This document shows, piece after piece, positions 49,258-61,940 of a stretch of 64,000 bases of DNA. The notes beneath the pieces were generated by a model, which searched no databases, was not told where the DNA came from, and worked only from the letters and a program-made list of their open reading frames with translations. The position numbers and the translations under genes were made by a program. The stretch spans positions 434,001 through 498,000 of the forward strand of contig NW_027480545.1 in the NCBI RefSeq assembly GCF_051401765.1. Direction: 5' to 3'. The number at the start of each line of letters is the position of its first letter. Position 1 is the stretch's first letter. Source of the stretch: Calliopsis andreniformis (Eukaryota > Arthropoda > Insecta > Hymenoptera > Andrenidae).

Positions 49258-51517
49258 ATCTCTATCCACAAACACCAATTCTCATCACTCAACACTCAGC
49301 ACTCAGTCCCCAGTCCTCAATCTTCAATCCTCAATCCTCAATCCTCAATCCTCAATCCTCAATTCTCAATTCTCAATCCTCAATCCTCAGTCCTGAGTCC
49401 TCAAACCTCAATCTTCAACCCTCAGCCCTCATCCTCAATCCTCAATCCTCAACCCTCAATCTTCAATCCTCAATACTGAATCTTCAATCCTCAATCCTCA
49501 ATCCTCAATCATCAATATTCAATCTTCAATCCTCAATCCTCAATCCTCAGTCCTCAATCCTCAATCCTCAACCCTCAGCCCTCATATTCAATCCTCAATC
49601 CTCAATCCTCAATTCTCATTCTTCAATCCTCAATACTCAATCTTCAATCCTCAATCCTCAATTCTCAATCCTCAATACTCAATCCTCAATCGTCAATCCT
49701 CAATCGCCAATCCTCAATCTTCAATACTCAATCCTCAATCCTCAATCCTGAATCCTCAATCCTCAATCCTCATTCTTCAATCCTCAATACCCAATCCTCA
49801 ATCTTCAATCCTCAATCCTCAATCCTCAATTCTCAATCCTCAATCCTCAATCCTCAGACCTCAGACATCAATGCTCAGCCCTCAGTCCTCGTCCTCAATC
49901 CACTACCCTCAATCCTCAATCATCAATGTTCAATCATCAATATTCAATCTTCAGTCCTCAATCCTCAATCCTAAATCCTCAATGTTCAATCCGCAATACC
50001 CAATCCTCAATCTTCAATCCTCAATCCTCAAACCTCAATCCTCAATCCTCAATCCTCAATCCTCAATCCTCAATCCTCACTCCTCAAACACCAATCCTGG
50101 ATCCTCAATCCTGAATCCTCAATCTTCAGACCTCAGTCCTCAACAATCAGTTGTCAGTTCTCAATCCTCAATAGAATATAATCAATTCACAGTTTTCAAT
50201 ACTCAATACTCAAGCTGCAATCTTTAAATCTCTATCCACAAACACCAATTCTCATCACTCAACACTCAGCACTCAGTCCCCAGTCCTCAATCTTCAATCC
50301 TCAATACACAATCCTCAATCCTCAATCCTCAATCCTCAATCCTCAACTCTCAATCCTCAATCCTCAATCCGCAGTCCTCAAACCTCAATCCTCAACCCTC
50401 AATACTCAATCTTCAATCCTCAATCCTCAATGCTCAATCCTCAACCCTCAATCCTCGGTCCTCAATCCTCAACCTTCAATCCTCAACACTCAATCTTCAA
50501 TCCTCAATCCTCAATCCTCAATCCTCAATCCTCATTCTTCAATCCTCAATACCCAATTCTCAATCTTCAATCCTCAATCCTCAATCCTCAGTCCTCAAAA
50601 CTCAATTCTGAATCCTCAATCCTGAATCCTCAATCTTCAGCCCTCAGTCCTCAACAATCAGTTGTCAATTCTCAATCCTCAATAGAATATCCTCAATTCA
50701 CAGTTCTCAATACTCAATGCTCAACCTGCAATCTTCAAACTTCTATCCACAAACACCAATTCTCATCACTCAACCCTCAACACTCAGTCCACAATGTTCA
50801 ATCCTCAATCCTCAATCCACAATCCTCAATCCTCAATCATCAATCTTCAATCTTCAATACTCAATCTTCAATCCTCATTCATCAATCCTCAATCCTCAAT
50901 CCTCATTCTTCAATCCTCAATACCCAATCCTCAATCTTCAATCCTCAATCCCCAGTCCTCAATCTTCAATCCTCAATGCTCCATCCTCAATCCTCAATCT
51001 TCAATCTTCAATCATCAATACTCAATCTTCAATCCTCAATCCTCATTCCTCAATCCTCAATCCTCAATCCTCAACCCTCAATCTTCAATCCTCAATATTC
51101 AATCTTCAACCCTCAATCCTCAATCATCAATCCTCAATCCTCATTCTTCAATCCTCAACACCAAATCCTCAATCTTCAATCCTCAATCCTCAATCCTCTA
51201 TTCTCAATCCTCAATCCTCAATCCTCAGACCTCAAACATCAATACTCAACCCTCAGTCCTCGTCCTCAATACACAACCCTCAATCCTCAATACTCAATCT
51301 TCAATCATCAATATTCAATCTTCAATCCTCAATCCTCAATCCTCAGTCCTCAAACCTCAAATCTGAATCCTCAATCCTGAATCCTCAATCTTCAGCCCTC
51401 AGTCCTCAACAATCAGTTGTCAATCCTCAATCCTCAATCCTCAATCCTCAATCCTCAATCCCCAATCCTCAATCCTCAATCTTCAATCCTCAATACTCAA
51501 TCTTCAATCCTCAATCC
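48640..51517 (+). repeat. 2,878-bp tandem unit, copy 2
   Basis: Nearly identical to copy 1. Differences noted: CAGTCTTCAAC (48.52 kb) against CAGTCCTCAAC (51.40 kb), TCGTCAATCTTC (47.75 kb) against TCCTCAATCTTC (50.63 kb), and CACAACC against CACTACC near 49.90 kb. Confidence 0.9.
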
Positions 51518-52135
51518 TCAATCCTCAATCCTCAATCCTCATTCTTCAATCCTCAACACCAAATCCTCAATCTTCAATCCTCCATCCTCAATCCTCTATT
51601 CTCGATACTCAATCATCAATCCTCAGACCTCAAACATCAATACTCAACCCTCAGTCCTCGTCCTCAATCCACAACACTCAATCCTCAATCCTCAATCTTC
51701 AATCATCAATATTCAATCTTCAATCTTAAATCCTCAATTCTCAATCCTCAATCCTCAATCCTCAGACCTCAGACATCAATGCTCAGCCCTCAGTCCTCGT
51801 CCTCAATCCACAACCCTCAATCCTCAATCATCAATCTTCAATCATCAATATTCAATCTTCAGTCCTCAATCCTCAATCCTAAACCCTCAATGTTCAATCC
51901 GCAATACCCAATCCTCAATCTTCAATCCTCAATCCTCAAACCTCAATCCTCAGTCCTCAATCCTCAATCCTCAATCCTCAATCCTCACTCCTCAAACACC
52001 AATCCTGGATCCTCAATCCTGAATCCTCAATCTTCAGACCTCAGTCCTCAACAATCAGTTGTCAATTCTCAATCCTCAATAGAATATAATCAATTCACAG
52101 TTTTCAATACTCAATACTCAAGCTGCAATCTTTAA
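50717..52135 (+). other. Open frame of 472 codons, copy 2, judged non-coding
   Basis: Counterpart of the frame at 47839 in the next 2,878-bp unit. The few residue differences follow single-base changes with no visible bias to synonymous positions, as expected for DNA that is not under protein-level selection. Too few changes exist for a formal test. Confidence 0.8.
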
Positions 52136-52400
52136 ATCTCTATCCACAAACACCAATTCTCATCACTCAACACTCAGCACTCAGTCCCCAGTCCTCAATC
52201 TTCAATCCTCAATCCTCAATCCTCAATCCTCAATCCTCAATCCTCAATTCTCAATCCTCAATCCTCAGTCCTGAGTCCTCAAACCTCAATCTTCAACCCT
52301 CAGCCCTCATCCTCAATCCTCAATCCTCAATCCTCAATCCTCAACCCTCAATCTTCAATCCTCAATACTGAATCTTCAATCCTCAATCCTCAATCCTCAA
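51518..52400 (+). repeat. 2,878-bp tandem unit, copy 3 (partial, about 0.9 kb)
   Basis: It holds the S module (51779), an A3 anchor near 52049 and the CAGTCCTGAGTCC run, then departs near 52.4 kb into CCTCAAT units leading to an A4 anchor. It differs from copy 2 by one or two units near 52.25 and 52.32 kb and by single bases, for example TAAACCC against TAAATCC. Confidence 0.85.
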
Positions 52401-52482
52401 TCCTCAATCCTCAATCCTCAATCCTGAGTCCTCAAACCTCAATTCTGAATCCTCAATCCTGAATCCTCAATCTTCAGCCCTC

Positions 52483-52628
52483 AGTCCTCAACAATCAGTT
52501 GTCAATCCTCAATCCTCAACAGAATATCCTCAATTCACAGGTTTCAATACTCAATTCTGAATCTGCAATCTTCATATCTCTATCCACAGACATCAATTCT
52601 CATCACTCAGCCATCAACTCTCAGTCCC
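52483..52628 (+). repeat. A4 anchor block (representative copy)
   Basis: This subtype carries CACAGGTTTC, a CTGAATCTGC unit and, in the three right-hand copies, CAACAGAATATCC and TCCACAGACATC. Copies start near 52489, 57987 and 61216. Related forms lie near 925, 11398 and 57345. It appears to combine the left half of A1 with the right half of A2 (CATATCTC and CAGCCATCAAC), which suggests exchange between anchor types. Confidence 0.75.
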
Positions 52629-54052
52629 CAATCCACAATCTTCAATCGTCAATCCTCAATCCTCAATTATCAATCCTCAATCCTCAATCCTCAATCTTCA
52701 ACCCTCAATACTCAATCTTCAATCCTCAAACCTCAATCCTCAATCCTCAATCTTCAATCCTCAATCCTCAATCCTCAATCCTCAATGCTCATTCTTCAAT
52801 CCTCAATACCCAGTCCTCAATCTTCAATCCTCAATCCTCAATCCTCAACTCTCAATCCTCAATCCTCAATCCTCAGTCCTCAAACCTCAATCCTCAACCA
52901 TCAGCCCTCATCTTCAATCCTCAATCCTCAATCCTCAATTCTCAATCTTCAATCCTCAATACTCAATCTTCAATCCTCAATCCTCAATTCTCAACCCTCA
53001 ATACTCAATCCTCAATCGTCAATCCTCAATCCCCAATCCTCAATCTTCAATACTCAATCCTCAATCCTCAATCCTCAATCCTCAATCCTCAATCCTCAAT
53101 CCTCAATCCTCAATCCTCACTCCTCAAACACCAATCCTGGATCCTCAATCCTGAATCCTCAATATTCAGACCTCAGTCCTCAACAATCAGTTGTCAATTC
53201 TCAATCCTCAATAGAATATCATCAATTCACAGTTTTCAATACTCAATACTCAAGCTGCAATCTTTAAATCTCTATCCACAAACACCAATTCTCATCACTC
53301 AACACTCAGCACTCAGTCCCCAGTCCTCAATCTTCAATCCTCAATCCTCAATCCTCAATCCTCAATCCTCAATCCTCAATCCTCAATCTTCAATCCTCAA
53401 TACTCAATCATCAATCTTCAATCCTCAGTCCTCAATCCTCAAACCTCAATCCTCAACCCTCAGCCCTCATCCTCATTCTTCAATCCTCCATACCCAATCC
53501 TCAATCTTCAATCCTCAATCCCCAGTCCTCAATCTTCAATCCTCAATGCTCCATCCTCAATCCTCTATCCTCAGTCCTCAGTCCTCAATACTCAATCCCC
53601 AATACTCAATCCTCAATCCTCAATCCTCAATCCTCAATCATCAATCCTCAATCTTCAATACCCAATCCTCAATCCTCAATCCTCAATCCTCAATCCTCAA
53701 TCATCAATCCGCAATCCTCAATCCTCAATGCTCAACCTTTAATCCTCAATCCTCAATCCTCAATCTTCAATCCTCAATCCTCAATCCTCAATCCTCAATC
53801 CTCAATCCTCAATCCTCAATCCTCAATCTTCAATCCTCGATACTCAATCTTCAATCCTCAATACTCGATCCTCAATCCTCAGTGCTCATTCTTCAATCCT
53901 CAATACCCAATCCTCAATCTTCAATCCTCAATCCTCAATCCTCAATTCTCAATCCTCTATCCTCAATCCTCAGACCTCAAACATCAATACTCAACCCTCA
54001 GTCCTCGTCCTGCATCCACAACCCTCAATCCTCAATCCTCAACCTTCAATGA
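52499..54052 (+). other. Open frame of 517 codons, judged non-coding
   Basis: It opens at the same TTG position of an A4 anchor as the 842-codon frame and reads the same heptapeptide. It crosses CATCAAT-rich and CTTCAAT-rich runs and ends at a TGA made by CAATGATCAAT. No protein family is recognisable. Confidence 0.83.
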
Positions 54053-55510
54053 TCAATATTCAATCTTCAATCCTCAATCCTCAATCCTCAATCCTCAATT
54101 CTCAATCCTCAATGTACAATCCTCAATACCCAATCTTCAATCTTCAATCCTCGATCCTCAATCCTCAATCCCCAATCCTCAATCCTCAATCCACAGTCCT
54201 CAAACCACAGTCCTGAATCCTCAATCCTGAATCCTCAATCTTCAGACCTCAGTCCTCAACAATCAGCTGTCAATCCTCAATCCTCACTAGAGTATCCTCA
54301 GTTCAGAGTTTTCCAAACGCAATACTCAATCTGCAATCTTCATATCTCTATCCACAAACATCAATTCTCATCACTCAGCCATCAACTCTCAGTCCCCAAT
54401 CCTCAATCTTCAATCGTACATCCTCAATCCTCAATTATCAATCCTCAATCTTCAATCCTCAATCTTCAACCCTCAATACTCAACCTTCAATCCTCAAACC
54501 TCAATCCTCAATCCTCAATCTTCAATCCTCAGTCCTCAATCCTCAATCCTCAATGCTCATTCTTCAATCCTCAATACCCAATCCTCAATCTTCAATCCTC
54601 AATCCTCAATCCTCAACTCTCAATCCTCAATCCCCAGTCCTCAAACCTCAATCCTCAACCCTCAGACCTCATCTTCAATCCTCAATCCTCAATCCTCAAT
54701 TCTCAATCTTCAATCCTCAATACTAAATCTTCAATCCTCAATCCTCAATTCTCAATCCTCAATACTCAATCCTCAATCGTCAATCCTCAATCCCCAATCC
54801 TCAATCTTCAATACTCAATCCTCAATCCTCAATCCACAATCCTCAATCTTCAATCCTCAATACTCAATCTTCAATCCTCAATCCTCAATGCTCAATCCTC
54901 AACCCTCAATCCTCGGTCCTCAATCCTCAACCTTCAATCCTCAACACTCAATCTTCAATCCTCAATCCTCAATCCTCAATCCTCAATCCTCAATCCTCAA
55001 TCTTCAATCCTCAAAACTCAATCTTCAATCCTCAATCCTCAATCCTCGATCCTCAATCCTCAATCCTCAATCGTCAATCTCCAATCCTGATTACTCAATC
55101 TTCAATCCTCAATCCTCAATCGCCCATCCTCAATCCTCATTCTTCAATCCTCAATACCCTATCCTCAATCCTCAATCCTCAATCCTGGATCCTCAATCTT
55201 CAGACCTCAGTCCTCAACAATCAGCTGTCAATCCTCAATCCTCACTAGAATATCCTCAGTTCAGAGTTTTCCATACGCAATACTCAATCTGCGATCTTCA
55301 TATCTCTACTCACAAACATCAATTCTCATCACTCAGCCATCAACTCTCAGTCCCCAATCCTCAATCTTCAATCGTCAATCCTCAATCCTCAATTATCAAT
55401 CCTCAATCTTCAATCCTCAATCTTCAACCCTCAATACTCAATCTTCAATCCTCAATCCTCAATCCACAATCCTCAATCTTCAATCCTAAGTCCTCAATCC
55501 TCAATCGTCA

Positions 55511-56938
55511 ATGCTCATTCTTCAATCCTCAATACCCAATCCTCAATCTTCAATCCTCAATCCTCAATCCTCAACTCTCAATCCTCAGTCCTCAATCGTC
55601 AGTCCTCAAACCTCAATCCTCAACCCTCAGCCCTCATCTTCAATCCTCAATCCTCAATCCGCAATTCTCAATCTTCAATCCTCAATACTCAACCTTCAAT
55701 CCTCAATCCTCAATTCTCAATCCTCAATACTCAATCCTCAATCGTCAATCCTCAATCCCCAATCCTCAATCTTCCATACTCAACCCTCAATCCTCAATCC
55801 ACAATCCTCAATCTTCAATCCTCAATACTCAATCTTCAATCCTCAATCCTCAATCCTCAATCCTCAATTCTCAATCCTCAATCCTCAATCGTCAATCCTG
55901 GATCCTCAATCTTCAGACCTCAGTCCTCAACAATCAGCTGTCAATCCTCAATCCTCACTAGAATATCCTCAGTTCAGAGTTTTCCATACGCAATACTCAA
56001 TCTGCGATCTTCATATCTATACCCACAAACATCAATTCTCATCACTCAGCCATCAACCCTCAGTCCCCAATCCTCATCTTCAATCGTCAATCCTCAATCC
56101 TCAATTATCAATCCTCAATCCTCAATCCTCAATCTTCAACCCTCAATACTCAACCTTCAATCCTCAAACCTCAATCCTCAATCCTCAATCTTCAATCCTC
56201 AATCCTCAATCCTCAATCCTCAATGCTCATTCTTCAATCCTCAATACCCAATCCTCAATCTTCAATCCTCAATCCTCAATCCTCAACTCTCAATCCTCAA
56301 TCCTCAATCCTCAGTCCTCAAACCTCAATCCTCAACCCTCAGCCCTCATATTCAATCCTCAATCCTCAATCCTCAATTCTCAATCTTCAATCCTCAATAC
56401 TCAATCTTCAATCCTCAATCCTCAATTCTCAATCCTCAATACTCAATCCTCAATCGTCAATCCTCAATCGCCAATCCTCAATCTTCAATACTCAATCCTC
56501 AATCCTCAATCCTCAATCCTCAATCCTCAATCCTCATTCTTCAATCCTCAATACCCAATCCTCAATCTTCAATCCTCAATCCTCAATCCTCAATTCTCAA
56601 TCCTCAATCCTCAATCCTCAGACCTCAGACATCAATGCTCAGCCCTCAGTCCTCGTCCTCAATCCACAACCCTCAATCCTCAATCATCAATCTTCAATCA
56701 TCAATATTCAATCTTCAGTCCTCAATACTCAATCCTAAATCCTCAATGTTCAATCCGCAATACCCAATCCTCAATCTTCAATCCTCAATCCTCAAACCTC
56801 AATCCTCAATCCTCAATCCTCAATCCTCAATCCTCACTCCTCAAACACCAATCCTGGATCCTCAATCCTGAATACTCAATCTTCAGACCTCAGTCCTCAA
56901 CAATCAGTTGTCAATTCTCAATCCTCAATAGAATATAA
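55511..56938 (+). other. Open frame of 475 codons, judged non-coding
   Basis: It begins at an ATG in GTCAATGCTC and ends at a TAA created by the AGAATATAATC variant of an A3 anchor. It passes through an A2 anchor in the frame that happens to have no stop. Composition and heptad pattern are those of the array. Confidence 0.83.
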
Positions 56939-57900
56939 TCAATTCACAGTTTTCAATACTCAATACTCAAGCTGCAATCTTTAAATCTCTATCCACAAAC
57001 ACCAATTCTCATCACTCAACACTCAGCACTCAGTCCCCAGTCCTCAATCTTCAATCCTCAATCCTCAATCCTCAATCCTCAATCCTCAATCCTCAATCCT
57101 CAATCTTCAATCCTCAATACTCAATCATCAATCCTCAATCCGCAGCCCTCAATCCTCAAACCTCAATCCTCAACCCTCAGCCCCCATCCTCAAACCTCGA
57201 TCCTCAATCCTCAATCCTCAATCTTCAATCCTCAATACTCAATCCTCAATCCTCAATCCTCAATCCTCAATCCTCAATCCTCAGTCCTCAAACCTCAATT
57301 CTGAACCCTCAACCCTGAATCCTCAATCTTCAGCCCTCAGTCCTCAACAATCAGTTGTCAATCCTCAATCCTCAATAGAATATCCTCAATTCGCAGGTTT
57401 CGATACTCAATACTCAATCTGCAATCTTCAAATCTCTATCCACAAACATCAATCCTCATCACTCAACGCTCAACACTCAGTCCCCAATCCTCAATCTTGA
57501 TTTCTCAATCCTCAATACTCAATCGTCAATCCTCAATCCTCAATCCTCAATCTTCAATCCTCAAAACTCAATCTTCAATCCTCAATCCTCAATCCTCGAT
57601 CCTCAATCCTCAATCCTCAATCGTCAATCTCCAATCCTGAATACTCAATCTTCAATCCTCAATCCTCAATCGCCCATCCTCAATCCTCATTCTTCAATCC
57701 TCAATACCCTATCCTCAATCTTCAATCCTCAATCCTCAATCCTCAATTCTCAATCCTCAATCCTCAGTCCTGAGTCCTCAAACCTCAATCTTCAACCCTC
57801 AGCCCTCATCCTCAATCCTCAATCCTCAATCCTCAATCCTCAACCCTCAATCTTCAATCCTCAATACTGATTCTTCAATCCTCAATCCTCAATCCTCAAT

Positions 57901-60900
57901 CCTCAATACTCAATCCTCAATCCTGAGTCCTCAAACCTCAATTCTGAATCCTCAATCCTGAATCCTCAATCTTCAGCCCTCAGTCCTCAACAATCAGTTG
58001 TCAATCCTCAATCCTCAACAGAATATCCTCAATTCACAGGTTTCAATACTCAATACTGAATCTGCAATCTTCATATCTCTATCCACAGACATCAATTCTC
58101 ATCACTCAGCCATCAACTCTCAGTCCCCAATCCTCAATCTTCAATCGTCAATCCTCAATCCTCAATTATCAATCCTCAATCCTCAATCCTCAAACCTCAA
58201 TCCTCAATCCTCAATCTTCAATCCTCAATCCTCAATCCTCAATCGTCAATGCTCATTCTTCAATCCTCAATACCCAATCCTCAATCTTCAATCCTCAATC
58301 CTCAATCCTCAACTCTCAATCCTCAATCCTCAATCCTCAGTCCTCAAACCTCAATCCTCAACCCTCAGCCCTCATCTTCAATCCTCAATCCTCAATCCTC
58401 AATTCTCAATCTTCAATCCTCAATACTCAACCTTCAATCCTCAATCCTCAATTCTCAATCCTCAATACTCAATCCTCAATCGTCAATCCTCAATCCCCAA
58501 TCCTCAATCTTCCATACTCAACCCTCAATCCTCAATCCACAATCCTCAATCTTCAATCCTCAATACTCAATCTTCAATCCTCAATCCTCAATGCTCAATC
58601 CTCAATCCTCAATCCTCGGTCCTCAATCCTCAACCTTCAATCCTCAACACTCAATCTTCAATCCTCAATCCTCAATCCTCAATCCTCAATCCTCATTCTT
58701 CAATCCTCAATACCCAATCCTCAATCTTCATTCCTCAATCCTCAATCCTCAATTCTCAATCCTCAATCCTCATTCCTCAATCCTCAATCCTCAATCCTCA
58801 TTCTTCAATCCTCAATACCCAATCCTCAATCTTCAATCCTGAATCCTCAATCCTCAATTCTCAATCCTCAATCCTAAATCCTCAGACCTCAGACATCAAT
58901 GCTCAGCCCTCAGTCCTCGTCCTCAATCCACAACACTCAATCCTCAATCTTCAATCTTCAATCAACAATATTCAATCTTCAGTCCTCAATCCTCAATCCT
59001 AAATCCTCAATGTTCAATCCGCAATACCCAATCCTCAATCTTCAATCCTCAATCCTCAAACCTCAATCCTCAATCCTCAATCCTCAAACCTCTATCCTCA
59101 ATCCTCACTCCTCAAACACCAATCCTGGATCCTCAATCCTGAATCCTCAATCTTCAGACCTCAGTCCTCAACAATCAGTTGTCAATTCTCAATCCTCAAT
59201 AGAATATCATCAATTCACAGTTTTCAATACTCAATACTCAATCTGCAATCTTTAAATCTCTACCCACAAACACCAATTCTCATCACTCAACACTCAGCAC
59301 TCAGTCCCCAGTCCTCAATCTTCAATCCTCAATCCTCAATCCTCAATCCTCAATCCTCAATCCTCAATCCACAATCTTCAATCCTCAATACTCAATCATC
59401 AATATTCAATCCTCAGTCCTCAATCCTCAAACCTCAATCCTCAACCCTCAGCCCTCATCCTAAATCCTCGATCCTCAATCCTCAATCCTCAATATTCAAT
59501 CCTCAATCCTCAGTCCTCAAAACTCAATTCTGAATCCTCAATCCTGAATCCTCAATCTTCAGCCCTCAGTCCTCAACAATCAGTTGTCAATCCTCAATCC
59601 TCAATAGAATATCCTTCAATTCACAGTTCTCAATACTCAATGCTCAACCTGCAATCTTCAAACTTCTATCCACAAACACCAATTCTCATCACTCAACCCT
59701 CAACACTCAGTCCTCAATGTTCAATCCTCAATCCTCAATCCACAATCCTCAATCATCAATCTTCAATCTTCAATACTCAACCTTCAATCCTCAATCCTCA
59801 ATCCTCAATCCTCAATCCTCATTCTTCAATCCTCAATACCCAATCCTCAATCTTCAATCCTCAATCCCCAGTCCTCAATCTTCAATCCTCAATGCTCCAT
59901 CCTCAATCCTCTATCCTCAGTCCTCAGTCCTCAATACTCAATTTTCAATCCTCAATCCTCAATCCTCAATCCTCAATCCTAAATCCTCAATCATCAATCC
60001 CCAATTTTCAATACTCAATCCTCAAACCTCAATCCTGAATCCTCAATACTAAAGCATCAATCCTCAATTCTCAATACTCAATACAACATCCTGAATTCTC
60101 AGGATTCAATACTCAAACCTCAAACCTCAAACCTCAGCCATCATCCTCAGTCCTCAATCCTCAATCGTCAATCCTCAACCTTCAATCCTCAACACTCAAC
60201 CTTCAACCCTCAATCCTCAATCCTCAATCGTCAATCCGCAATCCTCAATCCTCAAACCTCAATCTTCAATCCTCAATAATCAATCTTCAATCCTCAACCC
60301 TCAATCCTCAATTATCAATACTCAAACCTCAATCCTCAATCCTCAATACTCAATCTTCAATCCTCAATCTTCAATACTCAATCCTCAATCCTCATTCTTC
60401 AATCCTCAATACCCAAATCTCAATCTTCAATCCTCAATCCTCAATCCTCAATTCTCTATACTCAATCCTCAGACCTCAGTCCTCAAACCTCAATCCTCAA
60501 CCCTCAGCCCTCATCCTCTATCCTCAATCCTCAACCTCAATCCTCAATCTTCAATCCTCAATACTCAATCTTCAATCCTCAATCCTCAGTCCTCAAACTT
60601 CAATTCTGAATCCTCAATCCTGAATCCTCAACCTTCAGCCCTCAGACCTTAACAATCAGTTGTCAATTCTCAATCCTCTGTAGAATATCCTCAATTCACA
60701 GTTTTCAATACTCAATACTCAATCTGCAATCTTCAAATCTCTATCCACAAACATCAATTCTCATCACTCAACCATCAACGCTCAGTCCTCAATGTTCGAT
60801 CCTCAATCCTCAACTCTCAATCTTCAATCCTCAATACTGAATCTTCAATCCTCAATCCTCAATCCTCTATCCTCAATCCTCAGTCCCCAATCCTCAATCC

Positions 60901-61150
60901 TCAATCCTCAATCCTCATTCTTCAATCCTCTATACCCAATCCTCAATCTTCAATCCTCAATCCTCAATCCTCAATTTTCAATCCTCAATCCGCAGTCCTC
61001 AGACCTCAAACCTCAACCCTCAACCCTCAGCCCTCATCGTCAATCCTCAAACCTCAATCCTCAATCCTCAACCCTCAATCTTCAATCCTCAATACTGAAT
61101 CTTCAATCCTCAATCCTCAATCCTCAATCCTCAATCCTCAATCCTCAATC
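57901..61150 (+). repeat. Mosaic array segment with anchors near 57987, 59169, 59575 and 60650
   Basis: It begins with an A4 anchor, has an S module at 58899, and includes the only 8-base unit I found (CCTTCAAT at 59,613-59,620, inside an anchor). The part 60.05-60.87 kb is a paralogue of 32.8-33.6 kb, sharing a B hairpin and the CTCTGTAGAATATCC anchor variant. No gene is seen. Confidence 0.7.
60088..60105. repeat. B block inverted repeat, copy 13
   Basis: Perfect arms. The flank reads TACAACATCC where other B copies read TAGAACATCC. It lies in a segment related to 32.8-33.6 kb. Confidence 0.85.
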
Positions 61151-61940
61151 CTGAGTCCTCAAACCTCAATTCTGAATCCTCAATCCTGAATCCTCAATCT
61201 TCAGCCCTCAGTCCTCAACAATCAGTTGTCAATCCTCAATCCTCAACAGAATATCCTCAATTCACAGGTTTCAATACTCAATTCTGAATCTGCAATCTTC
61301 ATATCTCTATCCACAGACATCAATTCTCATCACTCAGCCATCAACTCTCAGTCCCCAATCCTCAATCTTCAATCGTCAATCCTCAATCCTCAATTATCAA
61401 TCCTCAATCCTCAATCCTCAATCTTCAACCCTCAATACTCAATCTTCAATCCTCAATCCTCAATCCTCAATCCTCAATCTTCAATCCTCAATCCTCAATC
61501 CACAATCCTCAATGCTCATTCTTCAATCCTCAATACCCAATCCTCAATCTTCAATCCTCAATCCTCAATCCTCAACTCTCAATCCTCAATCCTCAATCCT
61601 CAGTCCTCAAACCTCAATCCTCAACCCTCAGCCCTCATCTTCAATCCTCAATCCTCAATCCTCAATTCTCAATCTTCAATCCTCAATACTCAATCTTCAA
61701 TCCTCAATCCTCAATTCTCAATCCTCAATACTCAATCCTCAATCGTCAATCCTCAATCCCCAATCCTCAATCTTCAATACTCAATCCTCAATCCTCAATC
61801 CACAATCCTCAATCTTCAATCCTCAATACTCAATCTTCAATCCTCAATCCTCAATGCTCAATCCTCAACCCTCAATCCTCGGTCCTCAATCCTCAACCTT
61901 CAATCCTCAACACTCAATCTTCAATCCTCAATCCTCAATC
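61151..61940 (+). repeat. A4-led array segment, paralogue of 52.4-53.0 kb
   Basis: A run CCTGAGTCC, two CCTGAAT units and an A4 anchor near 61216 lead into the same order of units as at 52.43-53.05 kb (offset 8,727). The GCTCAATCCTCAACCC and CCTCGGTCC run near 61.86 kb also occurs near 47.56, 50.44 and 54.89 kb, with a close variant near 58.6 kb. Confidence 0.7.

Larger units (their letters stand above)
52401..57900 (+). repeat. Mosaic array segment with anchors near 52489, 53181, 54257, 55215, 55928, 56898 and 57345
   Basis: Array built of pieces seen elsewhere. The A4 anchor and following 0.5 kb match 61.2 kb at an offset of 8,727. The 54.0-54.5 kb part resembles 38.4-38.9 kb (CTGCATCCAC, TCAATGTACAATCC). 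The 55.49-55.85 kb part matches 58.23-58.59 kb at 2,738 (shared CTTCCATACTC). The S module at 56635 carries an A3 anchor. No gene is seen. Confidence 0.7.
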
